Assembly: GCA_020853025.1 (NCBI GenBank)
Contig: JADYZP010000071.1
Coordinates: forward strand, 1-41,718
Direction: 5' to 3'
DNA from: Burkholderiales bacterium
Lineage (GTDB): Bacteria > Pseudomonadota > Gammaproteobacteria > Burkholderiales > Casimicrobiaceae
Length of the DNA stretch: 41,718 bases
A program made the translations under genes and the position numbers. Below, piece by piece: positions 33,491-40,891 of the stretch (positions within the stretch are counted from its first letter, which is position 1; each line of letters begins with the position of its first letter). The notes below the pieces were generated by a model. It ran no database searches. It saw nothing but the letters and a program-made list of their open reading frames with translations, and was not told the origin of the DNA.

Positions 33491-34471
33491 ATGCTCATCA
33501 GCTGTGTCGCGTATCACGACGGTCGCAAGCTCGCCGACATCTCGCCCGAGGAGATCAGCGACTACGTCAGCCGGCCCGACTGCTTTGTCTGGGTCGCCCT
33601 GTTCGAGCCGTCGATGGACGACATGGACACGATGGCCGCCGAATTCGGACTGCACCCACTCGCCGTCGAAGATGCGCGGCACGGGCATCAGCGTCCGAAG
33701 ATCGAAGAATACGGCGACTCGCTGTTCGCGGCGCTGCACACCGTCGAGCCGGACCAGGATGCCGATAGCGGCGACCGCCTGGCGACAGGCGAGATCGACG
33801 TCTTCGTCGGACCCAACTACCTGTTGACGGTACGCCACCGCACGCGTGTCGGCCTGGCGGCGGTCCGTGAGCGCACCGAGGGCGAGCCGGAGCTTCTGAA
33901 GCGCGGCGCCGGCTACGTCTTCTACGCGGTGATCGACCACATCGTCGACCGCTATTTTCCGGTCATCGACGACCTGGAAACCGAGCTCGAGGCGATCGAG
34001 GAGCAGATCTTCGAGCGCAATGCGGCACGTTCCAATATCGAGGCACTGTACGCGCTGAAGCAGCGGCTGATGGTCCTCAAGCACGCGATCGACCCGCTGA
34101 TGGAGGCCACCGGCCGACTCTACGGCGGCCGCGTGCCGCAGATCTGCACCGGCATGGGCGAATACTTTCGCGACGTCTACGACCACCTGCACCGGATCCA
34201 CTCGTCGATCGAGGGTATCCGCGAAATGCTGTCCACGGCAATCCAGGTCAATCTCGGCATGATCTCGCTCGCCGAGAGCGAGGTCACCAAGACGCTCGCC
34301 GCGTGGGCGGCGATCATCGCGGTGCCGACGATGGTCGCCGGAATCTACGGAATGAACTTCGCAAGCATGCCCGAGCTGCACTGGCGCTTCGGTTATCCGC
34401 TGGTGATCGGCGTGATGGTCGTTGCCGACATCTATCTCTATCGGCACTTCCGGAAGTTGAAATGGCTGTGA
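33491..34471 (+). CDS. corA: CorA-family magnesium/cobalt channel
   Basis: 326-residue pentameric Mg2+ channel. The N-terminal cytosolic alpha/beta funnel (1-165) includes FGLHPLAVEDARHGHQRPKIEEY, a family block. A long stalk helix leads into TM1 (about 263-284), which ends in YGMNF (GMN at 287-289), the selectivity signature. TM2 (about 298-315) is followed by a basic tail HFRKLKWL. The loop after GMN is slightly Leu/His-rich (SMPELHWRFGYP), as in many proteobacterial CorAs. ATG 33491 follows GGAAG. Confidence 0.93.
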   Translation: MLISCVAYHDGRKLADISPEEISDYVSRPDCFVWVALFEPSMDDMDTMAAEFGLHPLAVEDARHGHQRPKIEEYGDSLFAALHTVEPDQDADSGDRLATGEIDVFVGPNYLLTVRHRTRVGLAAVRERTEGEPELLKRGAGYVFYAVIDHIVDRYFPVIDDLETELEAIEEQIFERNAARSNIEALYALKQRLMVLKHAIDPLMEATGRLYGGRVPQICTGMGEYFRDVYDHLHRIHSSIEGIREMLSTAIQVNLGMISLAESEVTKTLAAWAAIIAVPTMVAGIYGMNFASMPELHWRFGYPLVIGVMVVADIYLYRHFRKLKWL

Positions 34472-34577
34472 CGTCGCCAGTCGACGATTGTGGAGGTTCG
34501 CCGAATTGAAGCCCCAGGTTCGTGGGTGGGCACTCGGCGCGGGTCATTTGCCGGACAGCGGCGGATGAGGCACCCAG

Positions 34578-35573
34578 CTATTCGTCGAAATCCGAACCTG
34601 CCCCCGATTCGCCGGCCGGAACGACCGGAATCACGCGTCGTTCGTCGCGCGCCACCGGCGCCACCGGCCAGGTCGGCTGCAGCGTCGCGTGGCGGATGCC
34701 GAAGTCGGCCTGCAACATCCGCTTCGCCTGCGCGAGCGTGGCCAGCCAGTCGTCGGCGCGCGCAAGCGACAGGTGCGCCGAAAGCGCGACACCTTCGGTG
34801 GTCATGTTCCAGACGTGCAGGTCGTGGGCGTCGGTGACTCCGGGCAATTCCGCCAGCGAGCGACCTATCGCGTCGTAGTCGAGGTGCGTCGGCACACCCT
34901 CCATCAATACGCCGGTCGAATGCTTCAGCAGTTGCCACGTCGAGCGCAGGATCAGGAGCGCGACGACGAGCGAGAGCAGCGGATCGATCGGCAGCCATCC
35001 AGTCGCCAGTATCACGCCGCCGGCGACCAGCGCTGCCAGCGATCCAAGGAGATCGCCCATGACATGCAGCAAGGCGCCGCGCGCGTTGAGCGATCCGCTC
35101 GCGCGCGACAGCACCCACGCGGCGACCAAATTGACGATGAGCCCAGCCAGCGCGATTCCCACGACCACGCCACCGGCGACGGGCTCCGGCGCCAGCAACC
35201 GGCGTACCGCCTCGATGGTGATCGCCGCCACCACCGCGAGCATCGCGATCGCATTGACGAAGGCGGCCAGCACTTCCGCGCGGCCGTAGCCGTAGGAAGC
35301 GCGTTTGGAAGGTGGGCGGCGGGCGACGGCGTCGGCGAAAAGCGCCAGGCCCAATGCGGCGGCATCGGTGATCATGTGCCCGGCGTCGGAGAGCAGGGCG
35401 AGCGAGCCCGACAACCAGCCGCCGACCGCTTCGACCAGCGAGAATCCGGCGGTCAGCACCAAGGCGATGACCAGCGCCCTGCGAGTGCCGATCGCATCGC
35501 CCGCAGGCGGGTGAACGTGGCGACCATGCGCGTGGCCGATGGCGGAATGATCGTGTGCGTGCGGAGAGGTCAT
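34578..35573 (-). CDS. Cation diffusion facilitator (Zn2+/Cd2+/Co2+ efflux)
   Basis: 331-residue CDF exporter of the CzcD/ZitB type, using proton antiport to remove divalent metal from the cytoplasm. The His-rich N-terminus (seven His in the first 21 residues) suits metal capture. There are six helices with transport-site residues [14 protein letters not shown] (TM2, His66/Asp70) and [11 protein letters not shown] (TM5, His170/Asp174). The HxxxD in TM2 favours zinc/cadmium over manganese or iron. The cytoplasmic C-terminal domain (about 210-300) contains [11 protein letters not shown]. Converges with corA across 106 bp without a clear terminator. Confidence 0.92.
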   Translation of the reverse strand: MTSPHAHDHSAIGHAHGRHVHPPAGDAIGTRRALVIALVLTAGFSLVEAVGGWLSGSLALLSDAGHMITDAAALGLALFADAVARRPPSKRASYGYGRAEVLAAFVNAIAMLAVVAAITIEAVRRLLAPEPVAGGVVVGIALAGLIVNLVAAWVLSRASGSLNARGALLHVMGDLLGSLAALVAGGVILATGWLPIDPLLSLVVALLILRSTWQLLKHSTGVLMEGVPTHLDYDAIGRSLAELPGVTDAHDLHVWNMTTEGVALSAHLSLARADDWLATLAQAKRMLQADFGIRHATLQPTWPVAPVARDERRVIPVVPAGESGAGSDFDE

Positions 35574-35714
35574 CGGTCGTTCAGTGCATCACGAATACTC
35601 GGTCCCGTGGCCGTACCGTAATCTCGCGGCGGGCGGCAACAACGAGCGGGTGCTTGCGGAAGAATACACGCCGCGAAACGTCGGGCGTTCGCGCTGCGTT
35701 GCGCAACCCCGCGC

Positions 35715-35720
35715 TAGAAT
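35715..35720 (+). promoter_or_regulatory. -10 box TAGAAT 7 nt before rsxB start
   Basis: TAGAAT ends 7 nt before ATG 35728, and it also overlaps an ATG at 35719. No Shine-Dalgarno precedes either. A transcript starting on A35728 would be leaderless and would settle the start. Confidence 0.45.
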
Positions 35721-35727
35721 GGCCGCG

Positions 35728-36333
35728 ATGACACCGACTTCCGCTTTGCTGTCGCAGCGCATCGATGCCGTGCTGCCGCAGACCCAGTGCACGCGCTGCG
35801 GTTATTCCGGCTGCGCGCCATACGCACGCGCGCTCGCCGCGGGCGAGGCGGACCTCGATCGTTGCCCGCCCGGCGGCGATGCGGTCGTCGCCGCGCTGGC
35901 GGAACTCACCGGGCTTGCGCCGAAGCCGGTCGACCCCGCCCGCGGGACGCAAGCGCCGCTGCTGGTCGCGGTCATCGACGAGGCAGCGTGCATCGGTTGC
36001 ACACTGTGCATCGAAGCCTGCCCGGTCGACGCGATCATCGGTGCGCAAAAGCGCATGCACGCGATCCTGCCGTCGCTGTGCTCGGGCTGCGAGAAGTGCG
36101 TCGCGCCGTGCCCGACCGATTGCATCAGCATGGCGCCGGCCGGGCGCGAATGGACACTGGCCGATGCGGCGGCGGCGCGCCTGCGTCATTCGGCGCGCAA
36201 CGCGCGCATCGTGCGGCGCGAACGCATCTCCGACCGCAGGCATGGTGTCGATTCCACCACTTCTGCGCGCGCGCAACGACAGGCCGCCGTCGCCGCGGCG
36301 CTGGACCGCGCGCGGGCGCGCCGCGGCTGCTGA
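35728..36333 (+). CDS. rsxB: RsxB/RnfB-type ferredoxin, soluble orphan form
   Basis: 201 residues. It contains the Fes 4Fe-4S domain, [13 protein letters not shown] with Cys21, 24, 29 and 46. Two ferredoxin clusters follow: Cys88, 91, 94, 98 ([12 protein letters not shown]) and Cys118, 121, 124, 128 ([12 protein letters not shown]). A basic Ala/Arg-rich C-terminus completes it. Unlike E. coli RnfB it has no N-terminal membrane helix, and no rsxA/C/D/E/G genes are present. This shorter form next to nth is common in betaproteobacteria; RsxBs elsewhere reduce the SoxR sensor, but the partner here is unknown. ATG 35728 gives the usual start [13 protein letters not shown]. Confidence 0.88.
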   Translation: MTPTSALLSQRIDAVLPQTQCTRCGYSGCAPYARALAAGEADLDRCPPGGDAVVAALAELTGLAPKPVDPARGTQAPLLVAVIDEAACIGCTLCIEACPVDAIIGAQKRMHAILPSLCSGCEKCVAPCPTDCISMAPAGREWTLADAAAARLRHSARNARIVRRERISDRRHGVDSTTSARAQRQAAVAAALDRARARRGC

Positions 36334-36382
36334 GCATGTCGTTGCCGATCACGAACTCGGTCGCGACTCCCGGCCGACCGCC

Positions 36383-37045
36383 ATGAACCCAGCCAAGCGC
36401 CGAGCGATCTACGAGCGCCTGCGCGCGGGCAATCCACAGCCGCGCAGCGAGCTTTCGTACCGTACTCCTTTCGAGTTGCTGGTCGCGGTGGTGCTGTCGG
36501 CGCAGGCCACCGACAGGAGCGTCAACAAGGCAACGGCACAGCTCTTCGCGGTCGCCCGCACGCCGGCGGCGATCGTGCAACTCGGCATCGACGGGCTGAT
36601 CCCGTACATCGCGTCGATAGGCCTGTTTCGGACCAAGGCGAAAAACGTCGTCGCGCTGTCGCGCCTGCTCGTCGACGAGCATGGCGGCGTGGTGCCCAAC
36701 GATCGTGCGGCGCTGGAAGCGCTGCCCGGTGTCGGCCGCAAGACCGCCAGCGTCGTGCTCAACACCGCATTCGGACAGCCGACGATTGCCGTCGACACGC
36801 ACATCTTCCGTGTGGCCAACCGGACGGGGCTGGCGCCAGGGAAGAACGTCGCCGAAGTGGAGCGCAAGCTCGACAAGTTCACGCCCGACGAGTTCCGGCG
36901 CGACGCGCACCACTGGCTGATCCTGCACGGCCGCTACACCTGCGTCGCGCGCACCCCGCGCTGCCCGCGATGCAGCATTCGCGATCTGTGCGAATTCCGG
37001 CACAAGACACCCGGCGATGTACCGCCGCGGCCCTTCGCGAGCTGA
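36383..37045 (+). CDS. nth: Endonuclease III
   Basis: 220-residue bifunctional DNA glycosylase/AP lyase removing oxidised pyrimidines. Catalytic Lys120 lies in the helix-hairpin-helix LPGVGRKTASVV and Asp138 in VDTHIFRVANR. The 4Fe-4S cluster ligands are Cys187, 194, 197 and 203 (C-x6-C-x2-C-x5-C). ATG 36383 lies 49 nt after rsxB. The pair rsxB-nth is a stable neighbour set, likely one transcript, and is followed 5 nt later by the DUF1841 gene. Confidence 0.95.
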   Translation: MNPAKRRAIYERLRAGNPQPRSELSYRTPFELLVAVVLSAQATDRSVNKATAQLFAVARTPAAIVQLGIDGLIPYIASIGLFRTKAKNVVALSRLLVDEHGGVVPNDRAALEALPGVGRKTASVVLNTAFGQPTIAVDTHIFRVANRTGLAPGKNVAEVERKLDKFTPDEFRRDAHHWLILHGRYTCVARTPRCPRCSIRDLCEFRHKTPGDVPPRPFAS

Positions 37046-37050
37046 CGCCG

Positions 37051-37476
37051 GTGTTCGATCCGTCCCGCGACGAGGCGCGCCGCTTCCTGATCGACGCCTG
37101 GGCGAAGTATCGCGCGCAGGCGCCACTATCCGACCTGGAGCAGATCGCGGCCGGCTTGATCGCGCTGCATCCGGAATACCACGCGACCTTCGAGCATCCG
37201 GAACGCAACGTCGATCGCGACTACGCGCCGGAGACCGGCGACGTCAACCCGTTCCTGCACCTGTCGCTGCATCTGGCCGTGGCCGAACAGCTCGCGATCG
37301 ACCAGCCGCCGGGTTTGCGCGCCGAGTTCGAGCGCATTCGCAAGGCGCGCGGCGACGAGCACGAAGCGCTGCATGCGCTGCTCGATTGCCTCGGCGAGGT
37401 GGTCTGGCACGCGCAGCGCCAGCGTACGCCGCCGGATGCGAAGATCTATCTCGACTGCCTCGCCCGGGCGCGCTAG
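37051..37476 (+). CDS. DUF1841 family protein
   Basis: 141-residue cytoplasmic protein of unknown function. The GTG start at 37051 gives MFDPSRDEARRFLIDAWAKY, the typical DUF1841 beginning. The core EQIAAGLIALHPEYHATFEHPE, then DYAPETGDVNPFLHLSLHLAVAEQLAIDQPPGLR, carries conserved His residues that could bind metal. It ends in LLDCLGEVVWHAQRQRTPPDAKIYLDCLAR. Starts 5 nt after nth, so probably co-translated. Its TAG stop lies within a CTAG shared with the converging AMP-ligase gene. Confidence 0.85.
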   Translation: MFDPSRDEARRFLIDAWAKYRAQAPLSDLEQIAAGLIALHPEYHATFEHPERNVDRDYAPETGDVNPFLHLSLHLAVAEQLAIDQPPGLRAEFERIRKARGDEHEALHALLDCLGEVVWHAQRQRTPPDAKIYLDCLARAR

Positions 37477-38858
37477 CGGATCCCGCCTTCCCCTTCGCTG
37501 CGGCTGCGTGCATCGACGACGAGTTGCAGCTTGCGCGTGCGCGGGTCGGGCGGCAGCGCAGCGACGATCACGACATCGAAGTCCACGTTGCGCATTCGCT
37601 TGCGCTCGAGGATCGCCGCCACTTCGCGGCGCGTTGCCGCGACGCAGTCCGGATGTCGCGTCGCATCCAGCGCGGGATCGGGGCAGATGCGCAGCTGGAA
37701 GCGCATCCCGTCCTGCAGCACCAGCTGGAATCCGTGGACGCTCGGCACGCGCATCGCGAAAAATGAGAAGGGCAGCAGCGCCTCCATCGCGCCAACCTCG
37801 TTGCGAAACAGCGGCACGATCTCGGAGCGTCCGATGATGTCGTCGATCGCAAGATAAGGGGGCACGGGCGACGGGCCCGCCGCCGGGCGCAGGATATCGC
37901 TCATCCGGTATCGGATCAGCGGCAGTGTGCGGTTATAGAGATTGGTGACGAGACAGTGATCGTCGCGGATTTCGTAATGGAGATCGTCGTCGTAGAGCAC
38001 CATGATCGACGTGCCCGGCGCAGTCAGGCCCATCATCAGGAACTCGGTGGCGCCGTAGCTGCTGCGCACCGGACAGGCGAAGGCGCGCTCGAGCAGCTCC
38101 CGATCCGAAGGTGTCATCGTCTCCCCGCCGGCGTTGATCGCGCAGGGCTTTATGCGCAACCTCCCCGCGAGCTGCTCACCGGCCAACGCCTTCAGCGCGA
38201 CGACGTAACCGATCAACAGATCAGGCGTGAACGCGTTGAGCCGGGCGACGGCACTTCCGAGTGGATCATTGATCTCGATCATTTCCGTACGTACCAACAG
38301 GCGCAAGACGGCGCGCCTGCTCCCGCTCACCATCGCGACGCCTCCAAAGTGTCCGCCCAGCGCGCCGTAGTAGGCGACGCGAAAGCGTCGCGGGCGCCTG
38401 GACGTCCCGGTTCCCCAGGGCGCCCATCCACGCCGCAGGGTTTGCGCCATGCCGCGCGCCCAGTCGGTTTCCGAGTACACGATGAATGAAGTGGCGCCCG
38501 ACGATCCCGACGTCTGGAGCACGTGATACTTGCCCAGAAACAGCTCGCTGGCATCGTCGGAGCTCTCCAGGAACCGTCCAATCGCCGCGCGCGTAATCCT
38601 GCGATCGGTGGCGATCCGGTCGAAATGCTCGATCAGCAGCGAACGCGTCAGCTCCGGAAAATCGCCGGGCGCGCAAGTAGCGACGTCGATACGCTGTTCG
38701 CGGATGACCTGCGCGTAGTATGGCGAATGCCGTTGTGCGTGACCGGCCAGCGTACGGAATTTCGCGAGCTTGCGCGCCTCGAGCTCCGCCCGCGTCAGCC
38801 GCTCATTGCGCTCGTACTCGCGCAGCTTGGCGATGCCGGTGACGAGTCGCCTGAGCAT
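37473..38858 (-). CDS. Phenylacetate-CoA ligase-like adenylate-forming enzyme
   Basis: 461-residue member of the PaaK/CapK branch of ANL enzymes, which activate a carboxylate with ATP. ATP loop TSGSSGATSF (116-125), the A5-like motif SYGATEF (266-272), RYRMSDI (315-321) for ribose contact, and a C-terminal mini-domain with an IIGRSEIV-like hinge are visible. The catalytic lysine is probably in the last 30 residues (RTRKLQLVVD). The substrate is unknown; family members act on aryl acids or in polysaccharide and coenzyme gene clusters. No phenylacetate catabolic genes are nearby. Downstream end overlaps the DUF1841 stop. Confidence 0.83.
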   Translation of the reverse strand: MLRRLVTGIAKLREYERNERLTRAELEARKLAKFRTLAGHAQRHSPYYAQVIREQRIDVATCAPGDFPELTRSLLIEHFDRIATDRRITRAAIGRFLESSDDASELFLGKYHVLQTSGSSGATSFIVYSETDWARGMAQTLRRGWAPWGTGTSRRPRRFRVAYYGALGGHFGGVAMVSGSRRAVLRLLVRTEMIEINDPLGSAVARLNAFTPDLLIGYVVALKALAGEQLAGRLRIKPCAINAGGETMTPSDRELLERAFACPVRSSYGATEFLMMGLTAPGTSIMVLYDDDLHYEIRDDHCLVTNLYNRTLPLIRYRMSDILRPAAGPSPVPPYLAIDDIIGRSEIVPLFRNEVGAMEALLPFSFFAMRVPSVHGFQLVLQDGMRFQLRICPDPALDATRHPDCVAATRREVAAILERKRMRNVDFDVVIVAALPPDPRTRKLQLVVDARSRSEGEGGIR

Positions 38859-38935
38859 CCGCGGTACTCCTGTCTGTCCTTCGTCGGATGAGGCGCAGCC
38901 GGCACCCTGTCCGAGCGTGCGACGAACGCCTCAGC

Positions 38936-39274
38936 TCAGTAGCGACTCGCCAGATTGGACGACTGCGCGGAGAAGTAGGCGGCGAGATTCTCGATGTCCT
39001 GCGCGGTGAGTCCTTGCGCGAACGCGGACATGATCGGATTCTTGCGCGCGCCCGATTTGTAGTCGCGCAGCGCCTTCGCCAGATAGTCCGGATACTGGCC
39101 TGCGAGCTTCGGGTATTCCGGAGTCGTCGGCTGTGCGCCGTCGATGCCGTGGCACGCGGCGCAGACCTCCTGCACCTTCTTCTTTCCGGCTTCGATGTCG
39201 GCGGCGACGGCGGTCGCCGACGCGAGCGCGGCGACGCAGGCCGCCGCGAGCAGGGAACGAATGGGCATGGTCAT
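38936..39274 (-). CDS. Small class I cytochrome c
   Basis: 112-residue periplasmic monohaem cytochrome. A signal peptide ends after AVAA (about 25). The haem site is CAACH (38-42) and Met82 in NPIMSAFA is the likely sixth ligand. KLAGQYPDYLAKALRDYKSG and IENLAAYFSAQ are typical of c553/c4-like domains. ATG 39274 overlaps the stop of the preceding cytochrome by 4 nt. The two look like a tandem duplication (KLxGQ..Y...AL..YKSG..P.M in both) and may form a functional equivalent of two-domain cytochrome c4, carrying electrons to a terminal oxidase. Confidence 0.9.
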   Translation of the reverse strand: MTMPIRSLLAAACVAALASATAVAADIEAGKKKVQEVCAACHGIDGAQPTTPEYPKLAGQYPDYLAKALRDYKSGARKNPIMSAFAQGLTAQDIENLAAYFSAQSSNLASRY

Positions 39275-39627
39275 TGCGCCGCCGTAGTCAGCGGTGTTTG
39301 CGAATAGTAGGCGGCGATATTCAACATGTCGGTGTCGGAAAGCGACGCTGCGATGGCCTTCATCGACGGGTGGCTGCGATCGCCGCTCTTGTATTCCTTG
39401 AGCGCGGCGACGATGTAGGCGGCGTTCTGGCCGGAGAGCTTCGGCACCCGGTATACCTCGGGGTAGGCGGTGCGCCAGCCGACGATGCCGTGGCAACCCT
39501 GGCACATCTGGACCTTCTGCGCGCCCTTGACCGGGTCGCCGGCCGGAGTGCTCGCCTGTGCCCCGGCGATTTGCGGGACGAGTGCCGCCGAGAACAACGC
39601 GGCGACGAGGACGATGATTCGTTTCAT
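39271..39627 (-). CDS. Small class I cytochrome c (first of tandem pair)
   Basis: 118-residue periplasmic monohaem cytochrome. The signal peptide cleaves after AGA (about 23). The haem motif is CQGCH (42-46) and Met89 in HPSMKAIA is the probable axial ligand. PKLSGQNAAYIVAALKEYKSGDR matches the second gene closely. A hydrophobic end (MLNIAAYYSQ) closes the domain. ATG 39627 (MKRIIVLVAALF) is chosen for its signal peptide; codons upstream have no homology. Coupled to the next gene by ATGA overlap. Confidence 0.9.
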   Translation of the reverse strand: MKRIIVLVAALFSAALVPQIAGAQASTPAGDPVKGAQKVQMCQGCHGIVGWRTAYPEVYRVPKLSGQNAAYIVAALKEYKSGDRSHPSMKAIAASLSDTDMLNIAAYYSQTPLTTAAQ

Positions 39628-39726
39628 GGCATCGATCGTAGGTCGTAGAGGGGCATTGGGCGCACGTGGGAACGCCGAGCGAAAGCGGTGCCGCAAAAAA
39701 CCTCCAATTCTAGGGCTTGCGACGGC

Positions 39727-39743
39727 GGCCGGTCAAACCGGCC
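39727..39743. terminator. Hairpin after fdxA
   Basis: GGCCGGT (39727-39733), CAA loop, ACCGGCC (39737-39743): a 7-bp perfect stem 5 nt after the fdxA stop (minus strand). No U-tract, so either a weak terminator or an mRNA 3' stabiliser. Confidence 0.5.
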
Positions 39744-39748
39744 TCCGT

Positions 39749-40072
39749 TCATCGTTGGAGGTGCCGGAGCTTGCCGGGGACATCTTTCCACTCGTCGGCG
39801 TCCGGCGGCGCGGGCTTGCGCTCGATGATCGGCTTCCACAGTTTCGACAGTTCGGCATTCAGCGCTGTGAACTGACGCTGGTCGTCGGGGACGTCGTCTT
39901 CGGCATAGATCGCTTCCACCGGGCACTCGGCCACGCACAGCGTGCAGTCGATGCACTCGTCCGGGTCGATGACCAGGAAATTGGGGCCCTCGCGAAAGCA
40001 GTCGACCGGGCAGACATCGACGCAATCGGTGTACTTGCAACGTATGCAGGTTTCGGTGACGACGTAGGTCAT
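39749..40072 (-). CDS. fdxA: 7Fe-8S ferredoxin FdxA
   Basis: 107-residue soluble ferredoxin with one 3Fe-4S and one 4Fe-4S cluster. Cys9, Cys17 and Cys50-type ligands fit the 3Fe site with Cys12 free, as in Azotobacter ferredoxin I. Cys21, 40, 43 and 46 serve the 4Fe site, and Cys25 is the extra free cysteine of the family. [24 protein letters not shown] and the long C-terminal helix region ([15 protein letters not shown]) are diagnostic. ATG 40072 starts MTYVVTE as expected. Divergent from trxA; TAAAAT at 40129-40124 (minus) may be its -10. Confidence 0.93.
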   Translation of the reverse strand: MTYVVTETCIRCKYTDCVDVCPVDCFREGPNFLVIDPDECIDCTLCVAECPVEAIYAEDDVPDDQRQFTALNAELSKLWKPIIERKPAPPDADEWKDVPGKLRHLQR

Positions 40073-40201
40073 GGACGGTGCGGTGTGGCAGAACGCGGCC
40101 AAGTCGACGCGCGGAAGTCTTGAATTTTAGCAGAACGGACGCAGTTGGGAGCGTGGATCCGGCGTCGCCGACCTTGCACGACGTGGACGCTTCGGCTAAC
40201 G

Positions 40202-40207
40202 TAGAAT
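40202..40207 (+). promoter_or_regulatory. -10 box TAGAAT upstream of trxA
   Basis: TAGAAT 107 nt before trxA ATG in the fdxA/trxA gap. No strong -35. It would give a leader of about 100 nt containing GAGAGGA before the start. Confidence 0.35.
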
Positions 40208-40314
40208 GAGCCTGGGTGCCGTCCGGCATTCGTTGCGGCATATCCAACAGGTTCGCCGGCAACGCAGCCGGCCCGCAGCAGCCAGGGGCGATGCCCCATT
40301 CGAGAGGATTTGTC

Positions 40315-40641
40315 ATGAGTGACGCCATCAAGCACGTTTCGGACGCGACCTTCGACCGCGATGTCCTGCAATCGGGAAATCCGGTCCTGGTCGATTTTTG
40401 GGCCGAATGGTGCGGGCCGTGCAAGATGTTCGCGCCGGTGCTGGACGAGATCGCCAGGCAATACGACGGCCGGATCACCATCGCCAAGTTGGACATCGAC
40501 GCCAATCCGACGACGCCGGGCAAGTACGGCATCCGCGGCATCCCGACGGTGATCCTGTACAAGGACGGGCAGGTGCATGCGCAAAAGGTCGGTGCGCTGA
40601 CCAAGTCGCAGCTGACCGCATTTCTCGACAGCAACCTCTGA
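40315..40641 (+). CDS. trxA: Thioredoxin
   Basis: 108-residue cytoplasmic disulfide reductase. The active site is WCGPC (Cys33/Cys36), with [21 protein letters not shown] before it and cis-Pro76 in [15 protein letters not shown]. It is full length and has no signal peptide. ATG 40315 follows GAGAGGA. It precedes rho in the same orientation, an order conserved across proteobacteria, with rho having its own promoter in the gap. Confidence 0.96.
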   Translation: MSDAIKHVSDATFDRDVLQSGNPVLVDFWAEWCGPCKMFAPVLDEIARQYDGRITIAKLDIDANPTTPGKYGIRGIPTVILYKDGQVHAQKVGALTKSQLTAFLDSNL

Positions 40642-40669
40642 TGGCCTCGGGCAAGCGGCACGCAAGCGG

Positions 40670-40698
40670 TTGACAGCCGCGACCAAGCGATATACGCT
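40670..40698 (+). promoter_or_regulatory. Sigma-70 promoter of rho
   Basis: A perfect -35 TTGACA (40670-40675) followed at 17 bp by TACGCT (40693-40698), or at 15 bp by TATACG. The best -35 box in the window. Transcription would start about 185 nt before the rho ATG. Confidence 0.65.
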
Positions 40699-40891
40699 GC
40701 GTTCCCGTACGCGCAACGAAAAGGTCGGATCGACCCGTTGCCGTACAGCCTGAATCGCCGATAAGGGCGCTGCTACGAAGTTCGCGCGGCGCCGCGATCC
40801 CAAACCCGTCCCGACTGTCTTTTCGCGGCTGCTTCGTCGGCCGCTCATTCGTCCCGACCCGCGCCGCTCCGGCGCGCCCTCCCCGCGCACC
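40699..40891 (+). promoter_or_regulatory. rho leader with C-rich, G-poor (rut-like) tract
   Basis: The 91 nt at 40801-40891 contain 45 C against 22 G by hand count, the composition Rho prefers for loading. E. coli rho is autoregulated by termination in its leader; the same is inferred here. No Shine-Dalgarno precedes the rho ATG (CCCCGCGCACC). Confidence 0.5.

Noticed and set aside
34472..34577. Terminator or remnant gene between corA and the CDF gene
   Set aside because: Only weak dyads (a distant TGGGTG/CACCCA) and no U-tract; nothing that stands out from GC-rich background.
40130..40314. Riboswitch or small protein in the fdxA/trxA gap
   Set aside because: No recognisable riboswitch core and no frame with start, RBS and protein-like composition; only promoter-like hexamers.
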